64,000 nucleotides of DNA from assembly GCA_012960225.1 (NCBI GenBank), contig DUBS01000036.1:1-64000 (forward strand), given 5' to 3'. Source of the stretch: Gemmatimonadota bacterium (GTDB lineage Bacteria > Gemmatimonadota > Gemmatimonadetes > Longimicrobiales > Gaopeijiaceae). Made by a program: the position numbers and the translations under genes. Under the pieces are notes generated by a model, which was not told the origin of the DNA, searched no databases, and saw only the letters and a list, made by a program, of their open reading frames with translations. The number at the start of each line of letters is the position of its first letter. Position 1 is the stretch's first letter. Positions 34,217-43,948 of this stretch are shown piece after piece.

Positions 34217-35595
34217 CTCTGTCCCACCAGTTCGGGTTGGCTAGTCTCCTTTCCAGCAAACGTCGCCCCTGTCGTCCTTTCCAACCCTACGTGGGTATAA
34301 CATCCAATCCGCTCTGAATCACCATCGAAGGCGACGACCTTATTTCTACGCGTCCGACCTAGGATTTGGCCGGGGTACCGTCCCACACGCTCTATGAGAA
34401 CTTCATCAATCCGTCCTATCTCCCTAGCATTAATTTCAGCTTGGATACCGCGACTCACTTCGATGAGTTCCTCCAGCCTTACTTGAGCTTCGGGCATAGG
34501 AATGAATTCATCAGCAGGTAAGCGCGTCGCAGGAGTCCCCTCTCTGGCCGAGTATTTATAGGTGAACGCCTCGTCAAATCGAACTGTCCTCATCAACTCC
34601 AGCGTATCCCGAAACTCTTCATCAGTCTCACCCGGGAAAGCCACAATGATATCAGTAGAGAGTGCTATTTCAGGAATCTCCGCCCTCACCAGCTCGACTT
34701 TCTCTAGAAGGACCTCCACTGAGTACCTTCGAAGCATGCGCTTCAGAGTGCGATTGTTACCCGATTGTGCAGGAAGATGTAGGTGCTCACAAACGGCTGG
34801 TTCAGTCGCCATCACCTCTACAAGTTCTGGCGTGACGTCATTTGGATGGGGTGAAGTGAATCGCACACGCCGAATTCCCTCTACTCGGGCGACCTCCGAT
34901 AGCAGATTGGGGAAGCTAAGGTCCATCGATGTGTAAGAATTTACGGTCTGCCCTAACAGCGTGACCTCTGTAACTCCCCTTGATGTTAAATCGCGAACTT
35001 CATTCAGGATCTCTAGCGGATTTCGATTCTTCTCTGGACCCCGAACATATGGAACGATACAGAACGTGCATCGGTGGTTACAGCCACGCTGGATAGGAAT
35101 CCACGCTGTGGGTCCCTCCGTACGTCTTTGCTCTAAACCTTGATAATTCTCGCCTAAGCTGAGGTCTAGGATAGCAAGTTGAGGACCACGAATCCTTGAA
35201 TTGCTCCCCCTATCACTGCGGTATCCCTCAAGGTTCTCAAGTGCATCCGGCAGGCCACGATAACCGTCTGGGCCCATCACCAAATCTACATACGGTGCCC
35301 GCTCAAAAAGAGTCTCTCCCATCCTTTGAGCCATGCATCCTGTGACACCAATCACTAGGTCAGGCCGCTCACGTTTGAGGCCGTTAAGTTGAGCTACACG
35401 GCCGAGCACACGGTTCTCTGCATGCTCGCGGATTGCACATGTGTTCACCAAAACTACATCCGCATCCTCAGGTGCTTCGACAATCTCAAATCCATCATTC
35501 GCGAGGATGCCTTCCATAAGCTCACCGTCGCTAATGTTCATCTGGCACCCATACGTTTCGACATACGCCCGTTTTAAGCGAGTACTCTTGGTCAT
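34213..35595 (-). CDS. miaB: MiaB tRNA methylthiotransferase
   Basis: A 460-residue radical-SAM enzyme with two Fe-S clusters. Cys17, Cys53 and Cys87 bind the auxiliary cluster; Cys172, Cys176 and Cys179 in GCNHRCTFC bind the SAM cluster. The C-terminal TRAM domain is about 390-450. It converts i6A37 to ms2i6A37 in tRNAs reading UNN codons. The start lies 18 bases after the mtaB stop, so both methylthiotransferases share a transcript. Confidence 0.95.
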   Translation of the reverse strand: MTKSTRLKRAYVETYGCQMNISDGELMEGILANDGFEIVEAPEDADVVLVNTCAIREHAENRVLGRVAQLNGLKRERPDLVIGVTGCMAQRMGETLFERAPYVDLVMGPDGYRGLPDALENLEGYRSDRGSNSRIRGPQLAILDLSLGENYQGLEQRRTEGPTAWIPIQRGCNHRCTFCIVPYVRGPEKNRNPLEILNEVRDLTSRGVTEVTLLGQTVNSYTSMDLSFPNLLSEVARVEGIRRVRFTSPHPNDVTPELVEVMATEPAVCEHLHLPAQSGNNRTLKRMLRRYSVEVLLEKVELVRAEIPEIALSTDIIVAFPGETDEEFRDTLELMRTVRFDEAFTYKYSAREGTPATRLPADEFIPMPEAQVRLEELIEVSRGIQAEINAREIGRIDEVLIERVGRYPGQILGRTRRNKVVAFDGDSERIGCYTHVGLERTTGATFAGKETSQPELVGQS

Positions 35596-35613
35596 CCTAA
35601 AATGGCAGCAAGG

Positions 35614-36909
35614 TTATTGAGATAATTCAATGTATAAATGCTCCTTGTCACTCTGCAGAGTGCCACTATACCGAGGCCTCGACAAACCATTACTGTCTCG
35701 GTCTAAGCCGACGATGCCTACCCTCAGGTAATCTCCGGTAAGGGCCGTCCCACTTTCGCCCTCGACAATAACCTCCGCAGGCCCGCCAACACGAGACACC
35801 TTATATGCCAGTCCTTTATCGTTAGCCATCTCTCGAAGTTCCCGGCTCCGCTCTCCCGCAATCCGCTGCGGGACGGGGTTGGGAAGGCCCGTAGCCACCG
35901 TTCCATCTCTCGGAGAGAAAGGAAACACGTGCAAGTATGTGAACGGTAGCTCCCTAATAAGACTACACGTTGCTGCATGGTCTGTCGGTGTCTCACCTGG
36001 GAATCCCGTGATCACATCAGCTCCGAGTCCAAGTGGCCAGATTCGATCAGCGATCTCAAGTACGCGACACCGGTACTGTTCCCTGCTATGCCAACGCCGC
36101 ATTCGCTTAAGAACTGGATCAGCTCCACTCTGGAGTGGCATATGTAGGTGGGGCGCAAGTTGTCCCCCCGAGGTCGCCAATAATTCGATGGTGAGATCAT
36201 CAATCTCGGTCGCCTCAATGCTACCCAACCGAAAACGAACATCTGGGAGTTTCTCCATTAGCTCGGCTACAAGCCTGGATAATGTCCACTCTGGTGCAAG
36301 GTCCTTTCCATAGTGTCCGATATGGATCCCAGTAATGACGAGTTCCGCATGTACTTCAGCTAAAAGTTTTGCTTCTGCGAGTACTTGACTGGGGTGGCGC
36401 GAACGCGAGTATCCTCGGGCCAGCCTCGTAGCGCAGAAGGCACACTTGCGGTCACACCCGTCCTGAACCTTAAGCCAACCACGAGCTGCGCCTCTGCGCA
36501 CCCGAAGGAGCTCCCCTCCTATCGGTTCAGTGTCAACGCGGTCTAGCGAGGATCGGAGTTCAATTTGTACAGGAACATTCGATGCTACTAGCGATGCAAC
36601 CGCTACCGGATCATGCCCCTCCACTACTCCTGATACGCCATCCATGGAATGATAGTCGTCAGGGTTGAGAGCAGCGGAGCAACCGGACACAACTATCTGT
36701 GCAGACGGCACTTCACGCTGCAGTCGTCTAATTAAGCGGCGCGCATCCGCATCGGCTTGATTCGTCACTGTACACGTATTCACAACAAAAACATCAGCCT
36801 CTGGACGTTCGGTAGTCGTCTTAGCTCCCCAAGCCTCAAGCTCCTGACGCATGCGTTCCGTGTCATATTGGTTCGCTTTGCAACCAAATGTGTGGAAAAG
36901 AACGCGCAA
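35614..36909 (-). CDS. mtaB: MtaB tRNA t6A37 methylthiotransferase
   Basis: A 431-residue paralogue of MiaB. The auxiliary-cluster cysteines are Cys10, Cys46 and Cys77, and the SAM cluster is Cys152, Cys156, Cys159 in DGCDRKCAFC. The N-terminus TFGCKANQYDTERM is of the MtaB rather than the MiaB or RimO type. It adds a methylthio group to t6A37. It is followed by miaB. Confidence 0.93.
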   Translation of the reverse strand: MRVLFHTFGCKANQYDTERMRQELEAWGAKTTTERPEADVFVVNTCTVTNQADADARRLIRRLQREVPSAQIVVSGCSAALNPDDYHSMDGVSGVVEGHDPVAVASLVASNVPVQIELRSSLDRVDTEPIGGELLRVRRGAARGWLKVQDGCDRKCAFCATRLARGYSRSRHPSQVLAEAKLLAEVHAELVITGIHIGHYGKDLAPEWTLSRLVAELMEKLPDVRFRLGSIEATEIDDLTIELLATSGGQLAPHLHMPLQSGADPVLKRMRRWHSREQYRCRVLEIADRIWPLGLGADVITGFPGETPTDHAATCSLIRELPFTYLHVFPFSPRDGTVATGLPNPVPQRIAGERSRELREMANDKGLAYKVSRVGGPAEVIVEGESGTALTGDYLRVGIVGLDRDSNGLSRPRYSGTLQSDKEHLYIELSQ

Positions 36910-36951
36910 GGTGAGTATGGTCTCGTTAAAGTGCCTTAGACCGCTATTGAG

Positions 36952-38127
36952 CTAGTATCCGGAAACCCGGAGTGATATCGTCGCTCGCCAGAACGCTTCG
37001 GAGAGAACAGAACCAGATCTTCGGCCACGTTCAATAGCAGCATCTACACCCCCTAGTACGATATCGTCAGCCTGACTCAAAGAAAGTCCCAGCCCAGCAG
37101 AGAAGATCCGTTCTGTCGCGACATCACTTCCAAGAGAGAAGGGTAGCTTGCCAGTCCGGTATCCAAATCGAAGAGGGAGTGCCAGGCCGAAAATATTCGC
37201 CCGTGAGAGCTCGACTCCAACCCCAATATTGCTTGTGCTCCCTACCGTGGTTGGAGTATCAAGGTCCCTCTCAATGTCCGCCCAATCCGCCCGTATCGCA
37301 CTAGCAGTGATCATGAACCCAGGTGCAAGCACGATGCTGGTGCCGAGACGATACTGCATCGGCAGGGAAAAATTCCGGTCCATACTTCGGGTATCATCGG
37401 ACGCAGTTGCATTTAAATCACCGGACCAAGTAACACTGGCTGCCACTCGGGCGACCGTACCGAGATTTGCAGCCATTCCACCGGTTAGAGAAGTTCCTGA
37501 ATACGTCCAACGACTACTCGTCTGGTATGACTCCAGGGCTCCAGGAAACGATAACGTGCTAAAGTCCCGCTCAAGTTGGCGAAGTATTGAACCCGTATAG
37601 CGACCAAAACTAAATCCGAGCGCAGCGTTGGTGCCTATAGGTCTTGAGTACCCAAAATTCAGGCTCCCGATCGATCCATCCTGTTCGAACAGATCTGTGA
37701 CTTCACTCTTCTCCCCTCTGAGATCCAACTCTAAAGACCTCTGACTCTTGTAGTGCTGATCCAGGAATGAACTGAGACTCACTGTGAATATGCCAGAGAA
37801 GCCTGGATAACCGATCCCCATCAACGGAAAACGGCTTCCTTGGATACTTCCTGAGTTTCCTGATTCATGGTCATAGTCCACCCACGATGGTTGACCCACA
37901 ATTACCGCTGTTGGCACAATGAACATTCCCGATGCTGCAGGATCACCAGGTAGTAAACCACTTCCCCAAAGCCCGATCCCTAAGTTCCCAAGTGCTCGAG
38001 CACGACCATCGATTGCCTCGACCGGGAGGCCCATACCCGCCGCATTGTACAGAGATTGGGCACCTGAGGGGGTAGCGACCAGAGAGATAACGAGTGCAAG
38101 AACCAAAGTCCGTATGAACTGCTTCAT
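36952..38127 (-). CDS. Exported beta-barrel-like outer-membrane protein, unknown
   Basis: A 391-residue protein with a clear signal peptide (likely cut after Ala23, SGA/QS). The rest alternates polar and hydrophobic residues in many Gly/Ser-rich strands and ends with FWRATISLRVSGY, an aromatic C-terminus typical of outer-membrane barrels. The layout resembles the PorV/FadL-like and UPF0164-like families, but I see no decisive motif. Its start overlaps the stop of a putative lipoprotein gene by four bases, so the two are expressed together. They probably form an outer-membrane pair. Confidence 0.65.
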   Translation of the reverse strand: MKQFIRTLVLALVISLVATPSGAQSLYNAAGMGLPVEAIDGRARALGNLGIGLWGSGLLPGDPAASGMFIVPTAVIVGQPSWVDYDHESGNSGSIQGSRFPLMGIGYPGFSGIFTVSLSSFLDQHYKSQRSLELDLRGEKSEVTDLFEQDGSIGSLNFGYSRPIGTNAALGFSFGRYTGSILRQLERDFSTLSFPGALESYQTSSRWTYSGTSLTGGMAANLGTVARVAASVTWSGDLNATASDDTRSMDRNFSLPMQYRLGTSIVLAPGFMITASAIRADWADIERDLDTPTTVGSTSNIGVGVELSRANIFGLALPLRFGYRTGKLPFSLGSDVATERIFSAGLGLSLSQADDIVLGGVDAAIERGRRSGSVLSEAFWRATISLRVSGY

Positions 38128-39428
38128 GGCAATTCCATTGCTCGACCCACAGTGATTACCAATCTGAGAACGGGACCATTCTCATCTCCCGGTCCGTGAA
38201 AAGACGCATATGCAATCGAGATCGGCTCAAACACCGATAACAGAGCCAATGTCTTGGTAAGCCTCATCCCATCTTGGCTACCTAAGAGGTCTCTGACAAA
38301 CTCCGTAATTGGAATTTCAATGTCTGTCCCGGATTTCGAGCCAAAAGCATCAGGTCCAACCCGTTGTCCTAACAAACCGGTGAGGGATTCACCCAACGGT
38401 GCCTTCGGTAGAGCATCCCGGCTCAGAACCTGGCGAACGTCCAATCCGATAGAATCCGTCGGCTGAAAAGCTTGTTCACCTCGTTCGCTTTTCAGGGTGA
38501 TCGCAGCATAGTTCAACTCTAGTGGTTTAAGTTCTAGTGGACATCCACCCGCAGCTATACATAGCTCAGCAGGTCCATCCAGATGAGTAGGGATCTTCAC
38601 GTTGAGCACTGTTCGCCATGCAGGAGCCCCACCAATCCGGATACCATTCTCAGGTGCCTCGGGGATTGGATCGTACACAAAGCTTATCTCATCACGCTGA
38701 GCACTCAGCACGATAATCGTATCTGGATTAGAGCTCGGACGGGTGTCGAGCCTTAGGACTACCTTAGAGACCTGTAAACGAGCGTTGTCCGTGAGTGATT
38801 CGATGCGGGCACCTCGACTAACATCCGCGGTATCTGCCCAAGCCTCCACTTCTAATGAGTCCAGCTCGAACCAAGCCGAGTCACCTTCAGCCGGATCCCA
38901 TACAGTTGTGCCAATTGAAGTCACTGGACCAGCCCCAGGCTGAGGCCATGGTCTTAGATCATTCAGGGTATCCACCGCGGTCACCCACGTCACTGTCCTC
39001 TTATCCCAAGGTGTTTGGGTCGCGCCCAAGCCTAGCTCTACTGGGCCATTACTAATGCTGGCAATCGTGTCAAAAAAAGCAACGACTCTGCCGCCAATAA
39101 ATGTCAAACTCGAGTCAGCACGAGTAGTTCCTGTGGTATCCCGAACCTGATGCACCTTGGGGTAGGCTGCGAACCGGACTAGGGTGCGTGCGTTAAGAAT
39201 TTCTGCAAACCCCTTGGCTACGACTCCGGTTCCAAGTTCCCATGGGGCTCCATATCCGCCAAACACCTCCAGGTCTGAAGCAAAGTCCTCCCAGGGGATT
39301 TCGATCTCAAGGGTTATTGGCTCCTTGGGTAAGAGGTCTGAATCCAAGGTCGTGGGATTCTCCTCTTGGCACGCCGCTATACCTATAGAAACCAGGCCAA
39401 TCAAGCTAAAAGTTAGTGATCTATGCAC
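38124..39428 (-). CDS. Putative lipoprotein, unknown
   Basis: A 434-residue protein with a signal peptide and lipobox IAAC, Cys20 being the lipid site, followed by QEENPTT. The body is beta-rich, Asp/Thr-rich and without further membrane helices. Strands such as DSAWFELDSLEVEAWAD look like those of wall- or surface-protein beta-sandwiches (DNRLRE-like), but this is only an impression. It is followed at once by the beta-barrel gene (four-base overlap), suggesting a lipoprotein that plugs, gates or anchors to that barrel. 66 bases separate it from alr. Confidence 0.6.
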   Translation of the reverse strand: MHRSLTFSLIGLVSIGIAACQEENPTTLDSDLLPKEPITLEIEIPWEDFASDLEVFGGYGAPWELGTGVVAKGFAEILNARTLVRFAAYPKVHQVRDTTGTTRADSSLTFIGGRVVAFFDTIASISNGPVELGLGATQTPWDKRTVTWVTAVDTLNDLRPWPQPGAGPVTSIGTTVWDPAEGDSAWFELDSLEVEAWADTADVSRGARIESLTDNARLQVSKVVLRLDTRPSSNPDTIIVLSAQRDEISFVYDPIPEAPENGIRIGGAPAWRTVLNVKIPTHLDGPAELCIAAGGCPLELKPLELNYAAITLKSERGEQAFQPTDSIGLDVRQVLSRDALPKAPLGESLTGLLGQRVGPDAFGSKSGTDIEIPITEFVRDLLGSQDGMRLTKTLALLSVFEPISIAYASFHGPGDENGPVLRLVITVGRAMELP

Positions 39429-39494
39429 GTTATTTCTTCTGAGGAATTCGTCTCATCCAGCCCTGGTAAGCATGCTGGAAGAGAGGAGTATGAT

Positions 39495-40628
39495 TTATGA
39501 TGACTGTTCATCTAATTTTTTCCAAATCCTTGGGAGACGAGGTGAGAGTCCTGTGAGAATCTCATAGGAAATCGTATCCGCCTGTTCTGCAACATCATCA
39601 ACTGTAATCTGCTCATCTTGATCTGAGCCGATCAACGTGGCTACGTCACCCAAAGATACATTCGGGATCTCAGAAATGTTTACCACTGTTACATCCATTG
39701 AGATCCGTCCGATGATCGGCGCGCGACAGCCGTGAATCACGATCGATCCTCGATTTCCCAATAGCCTTGGGATCCCATCCCCATACCCGATCCCGAGACT
39801 CGCCCAACGCTCGTTGGTTTCAGCCCGGTAGGTAGCACCATATCCGACAGTGTCTCCTGCATGAGCTTGCCGGAGGTGAACGACCCGGGCGTAGACAGAT
39901 ACGACCGGCTCAGGATCCGGGAGACCCACACCCGCCCTGCCACCGTAAAGAAAGATCCCGGTGCGTATCGCAGAGGCTGCGAGTTCTGGAAGTCGCAGCG
40001 CACCAGCACTATTTACTATATGAATTAGCACACTATCCGGAACATCTAGCTGCCTGAGTGCCTCCTGAAAACGCGTCCATTGCCCTAGGACTGTGTCATG
40101 ATCTTCATCGGCTGAATGGAGATGAGTGTAAGAGCCCACCCATCTGGCACCAAGCTCGATCGCATGATCCAGGTCACGCTTCCAACTGCTAGCATCCTTC
40201 CAATTGAAGCCAGCTCGGCCAATACCCGTGTCAATTTCAATATGAATCTCCGCAATTCGGCCAACTCGCTCAGCAGCATCAGTCACTAGGCTAAGGGTTT
40301 CGGGATTGGAGATACCAAGCTGCAGTCCCGCCTCCACAGCGGCTTCAGTGGACGCAGGTGGGAGAGGACTGACAACCAAAATTGGGTATATGACACCAAG
40401 TCTTTGAAGCTCTAGCCCCTCGTCCAGAGTAGCTACACCAAACCCCCATGGATTAGTAGTCTCCAAAGTTTGTACGGCCTGAGATAGGCCGATTCCATAA
40501 GCGTCAGCCTTAACCATTGGGATTAATCGGGAACCCGGCCCTACAACCTGTTGGAGGGTAGAGACGTTTCGAAGCAAGGCATCTGCTTGGACTTCAACCC
40601 AAGCACGGCCACAAGGATTAGTTAACAT
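39495..40628 (-). CDS. alr: Alanine racemase
   Basis: A 377-residue PLP enzyme. The PLP Lys40 is in MVKADAYGIG, and the second-site region around SLGIGYGDGIPRLLGN is present. It makes D-alanine for the peptidoglycan stem. Divergent from mazG with 65 bases between. The dcw cluster that uses its product lies at the right end of the window. Confidence 0.94.
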   Translation of the reverse strand: MLTNPCGRAWVEVQADALLRNVSTLQQVVGPGSRLIPMVKADAYGIGLSQAVQTLETTNPWGFGVATLDEGLELQRLGVIYPILVVSPLPPASTEAAVEAGLQLGISNPETLSLVTDAAERVGRIAEIHIEIDTGIGRAGFNWKDASSWKRDLDHAIELGARWVGSYTHLHSADEDHDTVLGQWTRFQEALRQLDVPDSVLIHIVNSAGALRLPELAASAIRTGIFLYGGRAGVGLPDPEPVVSVYARVVHLRQAHAGDTVGYGATYRAETNERWASLGIGYGDGIPRLLGNRGSIVIHGCRAPIIGRISMDVTVVNISEIPNVSLGDVATLIGSDQDEQITVDDVAEQADTISYEILTGLSPRLPRIWKKLDEQSS

Positions 40629-40693
40629 AGGCTCTCAAAGATGCCTAGAAACTGGGCTTCCGAACATGAGCCATCCAACTGGATACTTGCTCA

Positions 40694-41482
40694 ATGATAC
40701 AATCCAACAAGGATATCGAAACTGACCCTCTTCGTTTCCCAGGCCCTGGTATGCTCGAAAGAGCTGCCCAACTCGTGCGGTTCTTACGAAAAAACTGCCC
40801 CTGGGATAGAGAACAAACTGCTGAGAGTCTTATACCGCACCTACTGGAAGAGGCACATGAGGTTGTTGATGCAATCCGTAAAGGTTCTGATGAGGACCTT
40901 GAAGGAGAATTGGGTGATCTACTCTTAAACTTGGCCTTTCAAATCGTGGTCGCTGAGGAATCCGATAGTCTCGACACTGAAAGTGTCTACAGGCACCTCG
41001 AAGAGAAAATGGTCCGGCGGCACCCACAACTATTCGGCAATAATGAGCACCAAGACTGGGAGAAACTGAAGAAGTCAGAAAGGGCAGAAACAGAGGGAGT
41101 GTTGGCAGGCATGGCGAGTGGGCTGGATCCGCTCACGGCGTCATACCGAATTCAAGAACGAGTTGCTGGTGTCGGTTTCGATTGGGAGGACTACCGAGGA
41201 GCTCGGGAGAAAGTAGTCGAAGAACTCGAGGAGGTTACACAGGCAGCTGAAGCTGGAGACTCAACTGAACTAGAAGAGGAACTAGGAGACTTGCTTTTTG
41301 CCACCGTCAACCTCACTCGGCTTGCAGGTTCACATCCCACCACAGTGCTTGCCCGAGCGAACATGAAGTTCCGCAACCGCTTCGAGCTACTGGAAAAACT
41401 CGCTCGAGACAATGGCATTATTATTGAGGAATCTAGCCTAGAAGTCCTCGAGACACTGTGGGAAGAAACAAAGAAAACATGA
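40694..41482 (+). CDS. mazG: MazG nucleoside triphosphate pyrophosphohydrolase
   Basis: A 262-residue protein with two MazG domains. The first has FLRKNCPWDREQT, then LEEAHEVVDAI and GELGDLLLNL, giving the ExxE...ExxD metal site. The second has EVTQAAEAG and EELGDLLFATVNL. It hydrolyses NTPs and dNTPs to monophosphates and clears abnormal nucleotides. Stands alone on the plus strand and converges with the next gene, seven bases away. Confidence 0.93.
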   Translation: MIQSNKDIETDPLRFPGPGMLERAAQLVRFLRKNCPWDREQTAESLIPHLLEEAHEVVDAIRKGSDEDLEGELGDLLLNLAFQIVVAEESDSLDTESVYRHLEEKMVRRHPQLFGNNEHQDWEKLKKSERAETEGVLAGMASGLDPLTASYRIQERVAGVGFDWEDYRGAREKVVEELEEVTQAAEAGDSTELEEELGDLLFATVNLTRLAGSHPTTVLARANMKFRNRFELLEKLARDNGIIIEESSLEVLETLWEETKKT

Positions 41483-41489
41483 AAGCTTC

Positions 41490-42554
41490 CTAGTATCCGG
41501 CCACCTTGTTAACGACGTTATGCCACTCCTTGATAGGAGAACCTCCTAAATAGCACTGCAGGTTGTGTAGAATCAGGTCTGTTTCGCGCCTCCAAAAACC
41601 TCGAGACACTGCTGAAACATGAGGTGTGATCAATACTTTCGAGTGACCCCAAAGCTCGTGGTCCCCTCTAAGGGGTTCTTTCTGGAAAACATCCAGTGCC
41701 GCACCACGCAGTTTTCCAGTATTAAGCGCGTCAATCAGAGCTTCTTCGTCAATTAGCTTACCTCGAGCAACATTGATAAGCACCGCTCCCTGTTTCATGT
41801 GGCTAAACGCTTCTCTGTCCATCATACCGCGGGTCTCTGGCGTATCAGGAATTGCTAAGACAACAACGTCACTCTGGGCGAGGCAGGTTTTAAACCCCTC
41901 ATTGCCACTTAGAAGCTCTATTTTTCCTGCAAGCATACCCTCAGCAGTAGGCACCGGATCTTCTAGCAATGGCGTGCGCTTTAGGGCCACTACCCTAGCC
42001 CCGAGACCAGCTATTCGTAGCGAGACCTCATAACCCACTCCACCGAAACCCAAGACACCAACCGTCAACTCAGAGAGTTCATTGAGCGGCGCACCTTCCA
42101 TGTAATACGGTTCGGTATCCCAGGTGGATTTCTTCTGGTTGGCCACTGCTAGGTCTAGGCCCCTCCCGAAATACAGGATCATTGCCAGAACTGTCTCGGC
42201 CATTGGTTTAGCATGAACACGAGCCGAGTTAGTAAAAATGACATCGCTCTCACGCATAGCTCGGGTTAGAGAGCTTCCGACCCCCGCAGCTCCAGAATGG
42301 ACCCATCTCAGATGGGGTGACGCTTCCAAAAGCTCTGCTGGGATTCCATAACCAAAGTAAAGATCTGCCTTTACGGTTGCTTTAAGCACGGCAGGTGATA
42401 CACGGGCCGCCCCGTCGCCTGATCCATCTGTTGCCTCGTCGATAACAACGAGTTCCCATTCTTCTGGTAGGCTGGATCGAATCTCCTCAGGCACCCATAA
42501 GGGCATCGCCCATATAGGCCGCCGATCCATCATGTCTAGGACCGCTCTAGGCAT
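41490..42554 (-). CDS. D-isomer-specific 2-hydroxyacid dehydrogenase
   Basis: A 354-residue NAD-dependent dehydrogenase. The Rossmann loop is GVLGFGGVGYEVSLRIAGLG. The catalytic Arg is in INVARGKLIDEEALIDAL, Glu in FQKEPLRGDHELW and His in ITPHVSAVS. The N-terminal catalytic half carries no diagnostic sequence, so the substrate (glyoxylate, hydroxypyruvate, 3-phosphoglycerate or another) cannot be told. It shares the strand with asnS 42 bases upstream. Confidence 0.85.
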   Translation of the reverse strand: MPRAVLDMMDRRPIWAMPLWVPEEIRSSLPEEWELVVIDEATDGSGDGAARVSPAVLKATVKADLYFGYGIPAELLEASPHLRWVHSGAAGVGSSLTRAMRESDVIFTNSARVHAKPMAETVLAMILYFGRGLDLAVANQKKSTWDTEPYYMEGAPLNELSELTVGVLGFGGVGYEVSLRIAGLGARVVALKRTPLLEDPVPTAEGMLAGKIELLSGNEGFKTCLAQSDVVVLAIPDTPETRGMMDREAFSHMKQGAVLINVARGKLIDEEALIDALNTGKLRGAALDVFQKEPLRGDHELWGHSKVLITPHVSAVSRGFWRRETDLILHNLQCYLGGSPIKEWHNVVNKVAGY

Positions 42555-42596
42555 CTTTAATCTACCTTATCAACAACACACGCTATGAGCTAAACT

Positions 42597-43904
42597 CTAC
42601 GGATAAAGCCGGTTCATCAGTCGTGGGAAGGGAATCATTTCTCTGATATGATGCCGCCCAGTGATCCAGGCCACAGTCCGTTCAAGACCCAGACCAAACC
42701 CAGAGTGAGGGAAGCTCCCATAGCGTCTAAGGTCTAGATACCATGCGTACGCCTGCTCAGGCAGACCCTCCTCACGGATTCTGGCTATCAAACGGTTGAG
42801 GTCATCCTCTCGTTGGCTCCCACCAATAATCTCTCCATACCCTTCTGGAGCAAGCAGATCGTTGCACAGCACTGTGTCCACGTCATCAGGGTTTTCCTTC
42901 ATATAGAATGCCTTCGCTCCTTTCGGGTAGTTGTATACGAAAAGAGGAAGGTCATGATCTTCCATCAAAGCAGCTTCATCCGTTGCACCTAGGTCCATAC
43001 CCCACTCAGTGTTAGAACCTTTTTCTTTTAGAATTTCCAGCGCTTCCGTGTAGCTGATACGGGGGAATGGTGGGCAGATATCCTCAAGCTTCCCGGTCTC
43101 TCTCTCAAGTACCTGTAATTCATCAAAACACCTCTCAAGAGCTCTTTCTACTAAATACGAGACAAACTCTTCCTGGAGGCGCATATTGTCATCTGAATCG
43201 GCGAAAGCGACTTCGGGTTCAACCATCCAGAATTCGGTCAAATGCCGACGGGTTTTGGATTTTTCTGCACGGAATGTTGGGCCAAAGCAATAGACCTTCT
43301 GGAATGCAGGACAGGCAGCCTCAACATAGAGTTGCCCGGTCTGTGCGAGGTATGCTGTTTCATTGAAATAGTCCGTCTTAAAGAGGGTGCCAGCATGCTC
43401 ACCAATTGCCCCGGTGAGGATAGGTGTATCAATCCGGACAAATTCCCTGGTATAGAAGAAGTCGTTGATTGCTTGGGAAACCTCAGCTCTAACCCGAAGA
43501 ACCGCCCTCTGCTGAGCTGAGCGTAACCAGAGATGGCGGTGGTCAAGCAGAAACTCCACCCCGTGTTCCTTGGGCTGAATAGGGTAGTCATCTGCAGGAG
43601 CAAGCAGCTCTACGCCATGGATTTCAATCTCATAGCCCCCCGGTGCACGAACATCCTCCTTCACCTTACCCTTGATGGAGACAAGCGCCTCTTGGTTCAG
43701 GGATTCATATAGCTCCCATGTAGCTCCATCCACACTATCTCGGACAAGCACGCATTGCACTGTGCCCGTCCCATCCCGAGCCACTACGAACGCGACTTTT
43801 CCGTGCCCACGAGTCGTTTCGACCCAGCCCTGTAGGGTCACCACTTCACCCACATAGTCACCCAACTTGTTGATATCAACTAGCAAGTCGCTCGGAACCT
43901 CCAC
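42597..43904 (-). CDS. asnS: Asparaginyl-tRNA synthetase
   Basis: A 435-residue class II synthetase. The OB fold (VTLQGWVETTRGHGKVAFVV) is N-terminal, class II motif 2 is FRAEKSKTRRHLTEFW and motif 3 is GFGLGLERTVAWI. Asn-tRNA is therefore made directly, agreeing with the tRNA-Asp-specific features of AspS. It is shorter than E. coli AsnRS (466), as in several lineages. 44 bases separate it from recG upstream. Confidence 0.93.
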   Translation of the reverse strand: MEVPSDLLVDINKLGDYVGEVVTLQGWVETTRGHGKVAFVVARDGTGTVQCVLVRDSVDGATWELYESLNQEALVSIKGKVKEDVRAPGGYEIEIHGVELLAPADDYPIQPKEHGVEFLLDHRHLWLRSAQQRAVLRVRAEVSQAINDFFYTREFVRIDTPILTGAIGEHAGTLFKTDYFNETAYLAQTGQLYVEAACPAFQKVYCFGPTFRAEKSKTRRHLTEFWMVEPEVAFADSDDNMRLQEEFVSYLVERALERCFDELQVLERETGKLEDICPPFPRISYTEALEILKEKGSNTEWGMDLGATDEAALMEDHDLPLFVYNYPKGAKAFYMKENPDDVDTVLCNDLLAPEGYGEIIGGSQREDDLNRLIARIREEGLPEQAYAWYLDLRRYGSFPHSGFGLGLERTVAWITGRHHIREMIPFPRLMNRLYP

Positions 43905-43948
43905 TTTAGATGCGAAACCTGTGAGAACGACTAGCGCATCCTAGACAT

